Positions 7,734-16,813 of a stretch of 64,000 nucleotides of DNA are shown here, in pieces. The first letter of the stretch is position 1; each line of letters opens with the position of its first letter. Origin of the DNA: Oscillospiraceae bacterium (GTDB lineage Bacteria; Bacillota; Clostridia; Oscillospirales; Oscillospiraceae); contig JAGAQA010000059.1 of assembly GCA_017622995.1 (NCBI GenBank), positions 1 to 64,000 of the forward strand, given 5' to 3'. The notes beneath the pieces are model-generated. The model saw only the letters and a list, made by a program, of their open reading frames with translations. It was not told where the DNA came from and did no database searches. The translations under genes and the position numbers were made by a program.

Positions 7734-9980
7734 TTACAGAGCTTTCCGGAGGTACTCCGCTGTGATGGTCTGCCCGCTTTCGGCCATCTCCCGGGGCGTT
7801 CCGGTAAACACGATCTGGCCGCCCGCGGTTCCGCCGTCGGGCCCCACATCGATGATGTAGTCCGCCTGCTTCATCACATCCAGGTTGTGTTCAATGACGA
7901 TGACGGTGTTGCCCCGCTCCACCAGACTGTCCAGCAGCTCCATAACCGTTTTCACATCGGCGGCGTGGAGGCCGGTGGTGGGCTCATCCAGCACATAAAT
8001 GCTGCCCTTCTTGTCCAGATCCTTGGCAAGCTTTACCCGCTGGCGCTCGCCGCCGGACAGGGTGGACAGGGGCTGTCCCAGGGACAGGTAGGGCAGGCCC
8101 ACCTCCAGCATGGCCCCCAGGGCCTTGCGCAGCTTTCGGTTCTCCCCAAAAAATTCATAGGCTTCCCCGGCGGGCATATCCAGAATCTCCACAATGTTCT
8201 TGCCCTTATAGGAATAGGACAGAGCATCCTTGCTGTAGCGTTTTCCCTCGCAGGCCTCACAAACCGTGGTCACCGGATCCATAAACACCAGCTCCGTGAC
8301 AATCTGTCCTCTGCCGCTGCAGCAGGGACAGCCGCCCTTGCTGTTGAAGGAGAACAGGGAGCCTTCCACACCGTTTTCCGCTGCCATCACCTTTCGGATT
8401 TCATCAAAGAAACCCAGGAAGGTTGCGGGGGTGGAGCGTCCGGTGGCCGTCACCGGAGACTGGTCTACCAGAACCACCCGGTTGGCGTATTCCCGGGCAA
8501 ACACATCCCGGATCAGGGAGCTTTTGCCGGAGCCCGCCACCCCTGTAACCACGGTGAGCACATTCAGCGGAATGTCCACGTCCACATTTTTCAGGTTGTG
8601 GACCCGGGCATTGCGCACCGGCAGAAATTCCCTGGGCTTCCGGGGCGCAGGCTTCAGGGGTTCGATGTGCTTCATTGCCTCGCCGGTTTTTGTGCCGGAG
8701 AGAAGCAGCTTTTCATAGCTGCCCTGGAACAGAATCCGGCCGCCGTTTTTGCCCGCCAGGGGGCCCACATCGATGACCTCGTCGGCAATCGAAATGACGT
8801 CCCGGTCATGCTCCACCACCAGCACCGTGTTCCCCCGGTCCCGAAGATCCCGCAGGAGCCTGGTCATGCGGTACACATCCCGGGGATGCATCCCGGTGCT
8901 GGGCTCGTCGAAAATATAGGTCATGCCCGTAAGGGAGCTTCCCATATACCGCACCAGCTTCAGCCGCTGGGCCTCGCCCCCGGACAGGGTGGACGATTCC
9001 CGGTTCATGGAAAGATAGGGCAGGCCGATGTCGATCATCCGGGTAAGGGATGCCGTCAGCGCGTCCACGATGGTTTTTGCTCTGGGATCGGCAATGGTGT
9101 TCAGCACCGCCCGGAGCTCTGTAAATTCCATGGCGCACATCTCGTCAATGCTGTAGCCTGCCACCTTGCAGGCAAGGGTTTTGGGATTCAGCCGCCGCCC
9201 GCCGCAGTCGGGGCAGACCTTTTCCTCCATAAACTGATTGAGCTTGCGCAGGGTGTGGTCATTTTGCTCCTCGGGGCCCTTCATAAGACACAGCCGCTGG
9301 AACTGGGTTTTGATGCCCTCCACCCGCTTGTTTACCCGGGGACCGCCGGGTTCCCGGGAACCGAACAGAAGCAGATTCCGTTCTTCCGGCGTGTAATCCC
9401 GGTACTTTTTGTCCAGGTCGAACAGTCCCGACCCGGTGTACTGCTTCCAGTAGTAGTTACCCACGCCAAAGGCAGGCAGGCCCAGCATACTCTCGTTCCA
9501 GCTTTTATCCGGGTCGATGGCCCGTTCAATGTCCAGATCCAGAACCTTGCCGATGCCGGAGCAGGTCTTACACATGCCGTTGGGGTCATTGAAGGAGAAG
9601 TAGGAGGCCGTGCCCGCGTAGGGCTGGCCGATGCGGGAGAACAGCAGCCGCAGAGCGGCGTACATATCGCTGATGGTGCCCACGGTGGAGCGGGCGTTGC
9701 CGCCCAGCCGGGACTGGTCCACAATCACCGAGGCAGAAAGATTGTCAATCCGTTCCACCTTGGGCTTTTCGTACTTGGGAAGCCGTCCCCGCATGAAGGC
9801 GGTATAGGTTTCGTTCATCTGCCGCTGGCTCTCCGCGGCGATGGTATCAAACACAATGCTGGACTTCCCGGAGCCGGACACCCCGGTAAACACCACGATT
9901 TTCCCCTTGGGCACGTCCAGCGAAACGTTTTTCAGGTTGTTTTGCCGCAGTCCGCGGATGATGATTTTATCCTGATTCAT
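7734..9980 (-). CDS. UvrA-like excinuclease ATPase (short, UvrA2 type)
   Basis: A 748-aa tandem ABC ATPase, well below the ~940 aa of canonical UvrA, so the UvrB-interaction and insertion regions appear reduced as in UvrA2/drug-resistance paralogues. Seen: Walker A GVSGSGKSS (residue ~34) and GVAGSGKSS (~490), two ABC signatures (LSGGEAQRLKL, LSGGERQRVKL), and CxxC zinc modules (CKTCSG, CPDCGG, CPCCSG, CEACEG). It lies 12 nt downstream of a MerR/GyrI-like regulator, which suggests drug- or toxin-induced expression, perhaps protection from a DNA-binding compound. Function beyond the family is inferred. Confidence 0.88.
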   Translation of the reverse strand: MNQDKIIIRGLRQNNLKNVSLDVPKGKIVVFTGVSGSGKSSIVFDTIAAESQRQMNETYTAFMRGRLPKYEKPKVERIDNLSASVIVDQSRLGGNARSTVGTISDMYAALRLLFSRIGQPYAGTASYFSFNDPNGMCKTCSGIGKVLDLDIERAIDPDKSWNESMLGLPAFGVGNYYWKQYTGSGLFDLDKKYRDYTPEERNLLLFGSREPGGPRVNKRVEGIKTQFQRLCLMKGPEEQNDHTLRKLNQFMEEKVCPDCGGRRLNPKTLACKVAGYSIDEMCAMEFTELRAVLNTIADPRAKTIVDALTASLTRMIDIGLPYLSMNRESSTLSGGEAQRLKLVRYMGSSLTGMTYIFDEPSTGMHPRDVYRMTRLLRDLRDRGNTVLVVEHDRDVISIADEVIDVGPLAGKNGGRILFQGSYEKLLLSGTKTGEAMKHIEPLKPAPRKPREFLPVRNARVHNLKNVDVDIPLNVLTVVTGVAGSGKSSLIRDVFAREYANRVVLVDQSPVTATGRSTPATFLGFFDEIRKVMAAENGVEGSLFSFNSKGGCPCCSGRGQIVTELVFMDPVTTVCEACEGKRYSKDALSYSYKGKNIVEILDMPAGEAYEFFGENRKLRKALGAMLEVGLPYLSLGQPLSTLSGGERQRVKLAKDLDKKGSIYVLDEPTTGLHAADVKTVMELLDSLVERGNTVIVIEHNLDVMKQADYIIDVGPDGGTAGGQIVFTGTPREMAESGQTITAEYLRKAL

Positions 9981-9992
9981 TGGAACCCCTCC

Positions 9993-10952
9993 TCACTTTT
10001 TTCTCACAGGCACCTGGATTTCAGACAGCCACTGACTGACCTCCTCTTTGTTCCAGACCCCGTCAATATAGCTCTCCCGGATGGGTCCGGCAATCTCATA
10101 TCCGTTTTCTTCAATAAACCGGAGCACCGTTTCATAGGATTCCGGGAACGCGGCATAGGACCCCTTGTGGAAAATACAGGCCGCCTGGATTTCGGGAAGG
10201 GTTTTGAAGCGCAGTTCCCCGGTTTCCTCCTTCGGGGCCACTACAGACTCGCAGAGTTCAACCGGAATGTCCTCATCCTTGTAGCCCGATTCCAGATAAT
10301 TTGTGAAGCAATATTCCGGCATGGCGCATTCGCAGCCGGCTTTTTCCATGAGGGCCCCCATCTCCGGCATCCGGTCAAACAGGCTGTCATAGGAATCCAG
10401 CCTGGTTTTCACGAAGGCGACCCTGGTTTCCGGAATGGTTTTGATCAGCACCGGGGCAGACAGCTTTCCTTTCTTTTTTGGCAAAAAACCATCCACCACC
10501 GCAAGCTGCTTTGTAAGATCGGCGATCTTACAAAGCAGCTCTGATTTTTTCTTCAGAAGCACGGCTTCCTCATCCCCGCCGGCGCTCAGCCGGGCAATCT
10601 CCTCCAGCGTGAAGCCTGCCAGCTTCAGAGCGGTAATCTGGTGCAGAACCGACATCTGGGAGAGGGTATAATACCGGTATCCGGTTTCCGGATGGATGAG
10701 GGCCGGTGTCAGCAGCCCCTGCTCCTCATAGAAACGCAGGGCCTTCACCGTCACGTGATTCATGGCCGCGAACATTCCGATTTTATAGAGGGTGCCGCCG
10801 TCCTTTGCCTGACAGGGCCTGTGTTCCTGATTCATTTTCATAGCCTTACTCCCATCTGAAGGTTTTGACGCTGACGGTTCCGCTGGCCCCCGCTGCTCTG
10901 GGACCGGAAAGTTTTTTGTGAGATGCCGAACCAGAATACATTGCTCTTCCAT
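9993..10952 (-). CDS. MerR family regulator with GyrI-like effector domain
   Basis: MerR winged-helix domain (LYKIGMFAAMNHVTVKALRF to about residue 120), a coiled dimerisation helix, then a GyrI-like ligand-binding domain (about 165-315), the architecture of BmrR-type multidrug sensors. The start at 10952 (319 aa) has AAGGAGGA upstream and gives a ~55-residue extension before the HTH. A second ATG at 10841, with a weaker GGAG, would start nearer the usual place. The promoter upstream is of the MerR type (20-bp spacer with palindrome), so autoregulation is likely, with the UvrA-like gene as co-transcribed target. Confidence 0.85.
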   Translation of the reverse strand: MEEQCILVRHLTKNFPVPEQRGPAEPSASKPSDGSKAMKMNQEHRPCQAKDGGTLYKIGMFAAMNHVTVKALRFYEEQGLLTPALIHPETGYRYYTLSQMSVLHQITALKLAGFTLEEIARLSAGGDEEAVLLKKKSELLCKIADLTKQLAVVDGFLPKKKGKLSAPVLIKTIPETRVAFVKTRLDSYDSLFDRMPEMGALMEKAGCECAMPEYCFTNYLESGYKDEDIPVELCESVVAPKEETGELRFKTLPEIQAACIFHKGSYAAFPESYETVLRFIEENGYEIAGPIRESYIDGVWNKEEVSQWLSEIQVPVRKK

Positions 10953-10956
10953 AAAA

Positions 10957-11018
10957 AATCCTCCTTGCTTTTTCCTTACAAGGAGGATTCTATCATCTCC
11001 CCTTAAGGGGAGAGTCAA
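10957..11018 (-). promoter_or_regulatory. MerR-type promoter with operator and RBS-masking hairpin
   Basis: Reading the minus strand: -35 TTGACT (11018-11013), a 20-bp spacer, and -10 TAGAAT (10992-10987). The long spacer contains a perfect 18-bp palindrome at 10996-11013 (CTCCCCTTAAGGGGAG core), the classic layout for MerR activators that untwist DNA. Just downstream, arms 10957-10967 and 10979-10989 form an 11-bp inverted repeat that includes the AAGGAGGA ribosome binding site of the MerR gene, so the transcript may also be controlled at translation. Confidence 0.75.
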
Positions 11019-11186
11019 GTGGTATTTTCGCTTTTTCCTTTTTATTTTTCGGGAGAACAAGCACTGTCACGGGTCAGGGCATACATGACCATATCCAGTA
11101 TTTGCCCATTCTTGACCGCATTGTTTTAAAGAATCCCCTCCTGCCGGAAGCCCGCGATCTGTTCCTGCTCCATGTTGTGATCCTCC

Positions 11187-11732
11187 CTATTTTCCCAAAA
11201 TGGTTTTCCTGCCGGAATCGTAGCCGTTCCGGAACAGATGAATTGCCAGTTCCTCTGCCGATGCCGCAAAGGCAATCAGGCAAACGCCCCAGCTATATGC
11301 AATGCCGCCAGGACCGGAAAGCACATAGGGAAGCAGAAAGATGGCGCCTCCGGTCAGCTTGTTCAGCCAGGTGTGCAGCGAGGCAAACCGGTGATATTTT
11401 ACCGCCGCTATTGCATAGGCCGTCAGCCGGATCAGCAAAACGGCACCCACGGCATACCAGATTTTTTTGGGGAGCAGCCTCCATAGAACCGGGAAAAGCC
11501 GAAAAAGCAGAATTCCGTAAAACAGCAGATCCGCGATGCTGTCCAGCCGGGCCCCAAATTCGCTGGAGGTGCCTGTTTTTCTCGCCACCCAGCCGTCCAG
11601 CGCGTCCGTCAAGCCTGCCAGGGTGTACACCGCAAGGAACCACAGGGAACCCATTGGCAAAACCAGCAGGCAGCCGGATGCCAGGATCCGCAAAGCTGTC
11701 ATGCTGTCCGCAAGACTCCATTCATGGTCCAT
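11187..11732 (-). CDS. CDP-alcohol phosphatidyltransferase family membrane enzyme
   Basis: A polytopic 181-aa membrane protein with the full family signature D-G-x2-A-R-x8-G-x3-D-x3-D, seen as DGWVARKTG...GARLDSIAD near residues 45-70, which binds the CDP moiety and metal. These enzymes exchange CMP for an alcohol to make phospholipid headgroups such as phosphatidylglycerophosphate. The start at 11732 is preferred because AAAGGGG precedes it; an in-frame ATG at 11765 has no site. It stands alone. The acceptor alcohol cannot be told from sequence. Confidence 0.85.
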   Translation of the reverse strand: MDHEWSLADSMTALRILASGCLLVLPMGSLWFLAVYTLAGLTDALDGWVARKTGTSSEFGARLDSIADLLFYGILLFRLFPVLWRLLPKKIWYAVGAVLLIRLTAYAIAAVKYHRFASLHTWLNKLTGGAIFLLPYVLSGPGGIAYSWGVCLIAFAASAEELAIHLFRNGYDSGRKTILGK

Positions 11733-11922
11733 TTCAGGTATCCCCTTTCCTTTCCAGACTTTCATGGTCCTCCATGATATATGGGTGCATTATACCCGCC
11801 GCTGCCTCCTTTGAATAGGGCGGCAACCCATCTATTTGTGATTATTTTATAGGTGAAGCGAAAATGCAACCGTATTTGGTCAGGCCCTTCCATCCGGAAG
11901 AAGCTTTTTTGCGGCTTTCCGG

Positions 11923-12369
11923 CTACAGCATCTTTACCAGCTCGATTTCATCTTCGTCCACATTCCCTGTCTCTTGGAATCCCAGGGACCGATAGAGCCG
12001 AAGCCCGGGTATATTCTGTTGGTTGCAGGTCAGTACAACCCGGTTGGATTCACCGAAGGGCTTTGTCGCAATATACTCCAGCACCCGTTTCAGCGCTTCC
12101 TTCCCGTAGCCCCTCCCCTGCCGGGTCTCATCAATCATCATGTGCCAGATGTCATATTCCGGAACATCGTAATCATAAATCACCATGACATAGCCAACCA
12201 TCTCCTCATCCTGGTAAATGCCAAAGGGCTGGCATTGGTTCCGGTAAACATATGCCTGAGCAAGACTGCGAATGGGGTGAGAAACAAACTCCTCCTGATC
12301 CTTCCGCAGCTTCAGGCGGAACGCCTCCAGGAAATTATCCTCCGTAATACACTTCAATGTAACTGCCAT
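11923..12369 (-). CDS. GNAT family N-acetyltransferase
   Basis: A 148-aa single-domain GNAT protein. The acetyl-CoA motif A is clear as RQGRGYGKEAL (residue ~85), followed by the N-Q-Q-N-I-P-G-L-R-L-Y and LGF elements of motif B. The overall length and pattern resemble spermidine/diamine or ribosomal-protein acetyltransferases of Bacillota. The next gene upstream on the same strand, also a GNAT, ends 15 nt away, so the two form an operon. The acceptor is unknown. Confidence 0.85.
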   Translation of the reverse strand: MAVTLKCITEDNFLEAFRLKLRKDQEEFVSHPIRSLAQAYVYRNQCQPFGIYQDEEMVGYVMVIYDYDVPEYDIWHMMIDETRQGRGYGKEALKRVLEYIATKPFGESNRVVLTCNQQNIPGLRLYRSLGFQETGNVDEDEIELVKML

Positions 12370-12384
12370 TCATCCGTTCTCCCT

Positions 12385-13131
12385 TCAAATTTTTACGCCC
12401 GCAAGAGCCAGAAACTTCTTATCGGACTGGATTGCCTGGGTCAGGAACACACCGTCCCGAAACAAGGCATAGGTTGTGACCGGGGCGGGCACATTCCGGG
12501 CGGCCTCCCTGTTGGTAATATGCACCACTTTCAGGGGAATATGGTGCGTCTTCGCGGCTTCCTCCACCCGGGACACCCAGTAATCGGTGAAGGGGCACTG
12601 ATCCGTATAATAGAGGACAAAGCCTTTTTCCTCCACCACGGGATGCCGGGCGCATTCCCGAAACCTCGGCGGCTTCGCGGCCGGATCCAGGGGCAGATAC
12701 AGCAGGGTGATGCCGCAGTCCGATGTATCCGCCGGGACAAAGCCCTTGTGGGCCAGAAATCCCGGGTCTGCCAGAAACTCCTTTTTTCTCTTCCCCGAGG
12801 ACAGTATGCACAGTCCCTTCCGTCCCTGACTCCTGGCATCCCGGATACACTCTTCCAGAAGCTCATTGGAATATCCGTGCCCCTTCAGGGAGCCGGAAAC
12901 CCAGAGGCAATTGATATAGAGGTATCCTTCCGCTTCGATGGGCACCCAGGCATTCTCCCCGGGAATATACTCAATAAAACACTTGCCCCGTTCCTCGCTC
13001 CGGTAAAACACAAGCCCCTCCGCAAACCGCTGCTTCAGCCACTGCTTTTTCACAACACTCTGCTTGTTGGACATGGCACAGCAGATGTGCTCCCGATCGA
13101 TGTTTTCGTTCGTGATTCGCAGATAGTTCAT
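12385..13131 (-). CDS. GNAT acetyltransferase with YoaP-like C-terminal domain
   Basis: A 248-aa protein: an N-terminal GNAT fold (residues ~1-150; GHGYSNELLEECIRDA is the CoA-binding loop, GFLAHKGF the motif B region) and a C-terminal ~90-residue YoaP-type domain (FVLYYTDQCPFTDYWV onward). It is first in a two-gene operon with the smaller GNAT. The palindrome CTACCGAACGGTAG at 13233-13246 lies upstream in the intergenic region and could be an operator. Substrate unknown. Confidence 0.8.
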   Translation of the reverse strand: MNYLRITNENIDREHICCAMSNKQSVVKKQWLKQRFAEGLVFYRSEERGKCFIEYIPGENAWVPIEAEGYLYINCLWVSGSLKGHGYSNELLEECIRDARSQGRKGLCILSSGKRKKEFLADPGFLAHKGFVPADTSDCGITLLYLPLDPAAKPPRFRECARHPVVEEKGFVLYYTDQCPFTDYWVSRVEEAAKTHHIPLKVVHITNREAARNVPAPVTTYALFRDGVFLTQAIQSDKKFLALAGVKI

Positions 13132-13708
13132 GTCCGTCCCTCCACTGCAGGCACGTTCTGTGGTATTTGGTATAGCCCCGCCCTATCTATGCGTCCGTCT
13201 TCTGTGTTGCCTGGAATTCTATATTCTATTATAGCTACCGAACGGTAGGGTGTCAAGCCATTTGCGGGTTTCCTTCCCGGGAAATCGGAAAAGCGCAATG
13301 CTGTCTTGTTTATCCAAATGAATGGGCCGTTCCTCTGTTTCATGCATATTCGTCCCATTTTTCTTTCTATATTCTGCTTTTTGCAGCCCCCGGTCGATTC
13401 CCGCAGAATCGGACGAGGGTTTTCTGATTGTTTGATGTCCAATTTTTTGTTTAGAAACCCCCTGCTTGTTCCGATGAAAAAGGATTGCATTCGCACCTAT
13501 CCATGCTATACTGATGGAAATGTACGCCGGTTTGCCACACCGACCATTGCGGCGCAAGGTGGTTTTCTCTGTTCCGGAGGAAACATCCATCCGCAGAAAT
13601 ATGATTATCAGGGACGAATTGGCAGTTCCGATATACATCTTCTGCGGATGAAATACCTACCGTGTATTCGGCAACCGGCAATGCCCATTGGGATGTGGAG
13701 GAATCAGC
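13132..13708 (+). promoter_or_regulatory. promoter and structured leader of the exopolysaccharide operon
   Basis: This 577-bp gap separates the GNAT operon (minus) from the exopolysaccharide operon (plus). A candidate + strand promoter is TTGCAT (13485-13490), 16 bp, TATACT (13507-13512), leaving a leader of about 190 nt. The leader contains an 11-bp perfect stem, 13588-13598 with 13640-13650, enclosing ~40 nt. I looked for a c-di-GMP riboswitch because the operon contains a PilZ protein, but saw no recognisable consensus. The 14-bp palindrome at 13233-13246 may serve the GNAT operon. Confidence 0.5.
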
Positions 13709-16700
13709 ATGGATACTGCAAAGGGACAAAAACCCATTCGAAGCTTTGTACTGGGCGGAATTCTGCTCGGTCTTCTTGCCGCGGGCGCCATTGTCTGGGG
13801 CCTTTTCTACTGCGGCAGGGTCTACCGTTCCGGTGTAACCGCCTCCGTGGATGGGACCATTCGGACAGACGGCCAAGGTGCGCAGACCGTTCTGCAAGCC
13901 CTTCCCGACTGTGCGCCCGCTTCCGTTATCTCCGACCGTGGCGACGGCAGCACCCAAATCGGTCTGACCTTCATAGGGTTATCCCAGGAAGAGGAGGTGA
14001 ACGCAGCAGTCATTGGGCTGGTAAAGGAGCATCATCTGAAAGCCACCTTCGCGCTGTCTGCCAAGGATGCCGCAGAGCACCCGGATGCGGTGCAGGCCCT
14101 TCTGGATGCCGGTGGGGAAATCATCAGCAACGGCATCGCCGGGGAGACGGATCTGCACCGCAGCAGCCCGGAAGCGCTTGTGCATTCCATGTTCAAATCC
14201 AGGGAATCCATCAGCACCGGCACGGGGCAACGGGTTTCGTTGCTTTATTGCAGCGGCACCGAGCTCACCTCCCAGGTGCTACAGGCCGCCCGGGCCAGCG
14301 GCTATCAGGCTGTGCTGGACCCGGATGAACAGCACCTTCTGGACGAAACCAGCTTTCCGGATATTGCCGATGCCGACTGCTTTGTCTCCAGCCTTCACGG
14401 CAGCGTCATTGTCGCCCTCTGTCTCCGGGGCCCGGCGGAACCCATCCAATACGAGCCGCCGGTGGCCATCCAGAAGCCGGCAGTGGATAAAATGCCGGAC
14501 ATTGCCAAGGCCCAAACAGTGGAAATTCCCCCGCTGCACACCCAGCTTCAGTGGTTGGCGGAAGCCCTGGAGGCCCATCAGCTGGAAACCGAATATGTGA
14601 GCCGGTTCCCTGCCGGTGATGGTCTGGAGGTTCTGAAGCAGCGGGCCGCATTCTCCGGCACTCTGGCCCCGGTTTACCGCAGCGTTCTCACCTCCGAGCC
14701 TCTGGCCGGAGTCGGCATTGCCGGACTTCCTGCCCAGGAGAATCTGAGCTCCGGGCTTTCCCGGCTGAAGCAGCCCGTCACCTTCTTTTTAACCGGTCAG
14801 GAACCGGCTGACCGCCAGGAGGATATTCTGCGGCTTTCCGCCGCGGGCTGCTCCTTTGGCACCCTTGTCCCGGCGTCGGAGCTGAACCGGCTGTCCCCGG
14901 ACGGGGTCTTTGACCGGCTGTATGAAGCGGTGCGGGATACCTCCGCCCTGCCCGGCTATTCCCGGCTGCTGCTGATCCAGAAGGGAACTTCCGAGCAGGC
15001 CGTAACTGCCCTTCGTGCCGCGGCCCGGCAGTTGGGGCTGCTTCCGGTGCAGCCGGACAATCCGGCAGAGCCCGTCCCCGGCGCTCTTTATCTGGTTTCC
15101 GGCATTGAGTATGCCGCCGCCCTTCAGGAACAGGCGGAGGGTATGGAATGGCTGGATCTTGCCTCTGCCCTCCGGCGTTCCGGGATTCCCGCGCTTCCCT
15201 CGGGCACGGTCAGCTCTCTGCGCAGTCAGAATGCCGGTGAAAAACCCGCCATTCGGGAAATGGTGTATGCCCCGGCCCGTCAGGTTGGCTTTGCCTTCTA
15301 CGGCATGACCAATCCTGCCGCTGCCGCGGATGTCTGCGCCTGTCTGGAAGCAAACAACGCCAGCGCCACCTTCTTTGTGACACTCAATGAATTGGAAAAT
15401 AACGCCAATGCCATCGAGTCTCTGCTGAAAAACGGCAATGAGCTGGGCATCTGCTACCGCGCTTCTGCCGATTATCCCCAAACCTTTTCCGCTGTGACAA
15501 ACTACTTAAGCGCCTGGAACGCCTACGCCCAGTGGCGTTATGGCGCTACTTCCAGCCTGGTTTTCCTGCGGCTGGATACTCCTATGGATGAAACGCTGGA
15601 GGCCATTCACGCCAGCGGCTGCCAGGTCGCAAAGCCCGCCCTGCAGCCTTTGAAAAAAGTGCCCCCGCAGACCACGCTTTCCCAGGTTCCCGCCGCTCTG
15701 GAAGCCATCGATGGGCCGCAGATTGCCCGGGGCTCCTTTGTCTTCTTCCGTATGGATTACTTTACCGCCGACCGGTTCGCTGCCGTCGGGGAAAGCGTGA
15801 TTGGCAAGGTGCTGGACTGGTTCTTCCGGGATCATATCGACACCCTTGCCTATCGTTCGGAGACAACCGGTCTTATCGAAGACGAAAGCCGGTTTCGGGT
15901 CACCTCCCTGCGCCACGCTCTGTCCGCGCCGGACACCTATACCCTCTGCACCGAACCGCAAACCCATATTCTGGAAGACAAACATGTGCTGGCCAGTCTC
16001 CCGGACGACGGGGCCCGCAGCCGGTTTCTTGCCCAGCGTTACATCGGAAGTGTCACGGTGACCGGTGCCCAGCAGCTTCCCGGTTTCTCCTATGAGGAGA
16101 TTCAGGCCCTGGATAGACAGGGGACCTTCACCAACGATCCTGTGCTGTTCCTGACCTTTGATGACTGGGGCACCGAAGCGTCCCTCAATCCCCTTCTGTA
16201 TGTGCTGGAAAAGCAGGGGGTGAAAGCCACCTTTTTCATCCGCACCAACCATGTCAGCGCCAACCCCAATCTGCTGCGGGCCATTGCCCAGCAGGGCCAT
16301 CAGATTGCCTGCCACACAAATAACCACATCGCGCTGGTCAACGATCTGGACCCAGGCGGCATCCGCACCAGCTCTCTGACCGAAGAACAGGCTGCCCTGC
16401 TGCGCAAGGACCTGGTGGAATCCTATGAGATCCTCTGGCAGTACACCGGGGACCTGATCATCGATGGAAAGCCCGCCCTTTCCAGGATGTTCCGTCCGCC
16501 CACGCTGGCCGTAAGCAAGCTTGGCCTTTCCCAGGTGCTGGATGTGGGCTTTGACTACAGCATTTCCGGCGACTACTCCACCGGCGATTACGAAGCATCC
16601 GGCTATCAGGATATGCTGAACCGGCTGACCTGGCGCTCCATCGGCGGCGGGCGCTGCATTACCATTCATAACGGCAGCGTCATTGTCATGCATATGCAGG

Positions 16701-16801
16701 GAAGCGCCAAATACACCGCCCAGGCACTGGACGAAATGATTCCCAAGTGGCGCTCCCGGGGTTATGAATTTGCCCGCATCGATGACTATCTCGGTTCGTA
16801 A
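13709..16801 (+). CDS. membrane-anchored polysaccharide deacetylase, NodB family
   Basis: A 1030-aa protein starting at 13709 (GGAGG 7 nt upstream). A single N-terminal membrane anchor (residues ~10-35) is followed by a long extracellular region. An early segment (~residues 85-150) looks like a degenerate NodB fold (IGLTFIGLSQEEEV in place of TFDDG). The C-terminal ~230 residues hold an intact NodB domain: LTFDDWGTE, ACHTNNH (metal His pair), MFRPP and IVMHMQG. It should remove acetyl groups from an exported amino-sugar polymer. First gene of a four-gene operon with a PilZ-glycosyltransferase 12 nt downstream. Unusually long for the family. Confidence 0.85.
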   Translation: MDTAKGQKPIRSFVLGGILLGLLAAGAIVWGLFYCGRVYRSGVTASVDGTIRTDGQGAQTVLQALPDCAPASVISDRGDGSTQIGLTFIGLSQEEEVNAAVIGLVKEHHLKATFALSAKDAAEHPDAVQALLDAGGEIISNGIAGETDLHRSSPEALVHSMFKSRESISTGTGQRVSLLYCSGTELTSQVLQAARASGYQAVLDPDEQHLLDETSFPDIADADCFVSSLHGSVIVALCLRGPAEPIQYEPPVAIQKPAVDKMPDIAKAQTVEIPPLHTQLQWLAEALEAHQLETEYVSRFPAGDGLEVLKQRAAFSGTLAPVYRSVLTSEPLAGVGIAGLPAQENLSSGLSRLKQPVTFFLTGQEPADRQEDILRLSAAGCSFGTLVPASELNRLSPDGVFDRLYEAVRDTSALPGYSRLLLIQKGTSEQAVTALRAAARQLGLLPVQPDNPAEPVPGALYLVSGIEYAAALQEQAEGMEWLDLASALRRSGIPALPSGTVSSLRSQNAGEKPAIREMVYAPARQVGFAFYGMTNPAAAADVCACLEANNASATFFVTLNELENNANAIESLLKNGNELGICYRASADYPQTFSAVTNYLSAWNAYAQWRYGATSSLVFLRLDTPMDETLEAIHASGCQVAKPALQPLKKVPPQTTLSQVPAALEAIDGPQIARGSFVFFRMDYFTADRFAAVGESVIGKVLDWFFRDHIDTLAYRSETTGLIEDESRFRVTSLRHALSAPDTYTLCTEPQTHILEDKHVLASLPDDGARSRFLAQRYIGSVTVTGAQQLPGFSYEEIQALDRQGTFTNDPVLFLTFDDWGTEASLNPLLYVLEKQGVKATFFIRTNHVSANPNLLRAIAQQGHQIACHTNNHIALVNDLDPGGIRTSSLTEEQAALLRKDLVESYEILWQYTGDLIIDGKPALSRMFRPPTLAVSKLGLSQVLDVGFDYSISGDYSTGDYEASGYQDMLNRLTWRSIGGGRCITIHNGSVIVMHMQGSAKYTAQALDEMIPKWRSRGYEFARIDDYLGS

Positions 16802-16813
16802 GGAGGGATCCGT

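Noticed and set aside
7887..10544. 885-aa open frame on the plus strand
   Set aside because: Antisense to the UvrA-like and MerR genes; His/Gly/Gln-rich composition typical of a shadow of GC-rich coding DNA.
13513..13708. c-di-GMP riboswitch in the leader of the PilZ operon
   Set aside because: I found an 11-bp stem but none of the conserved GEMM core sequences; left as an unspecified structured leader.
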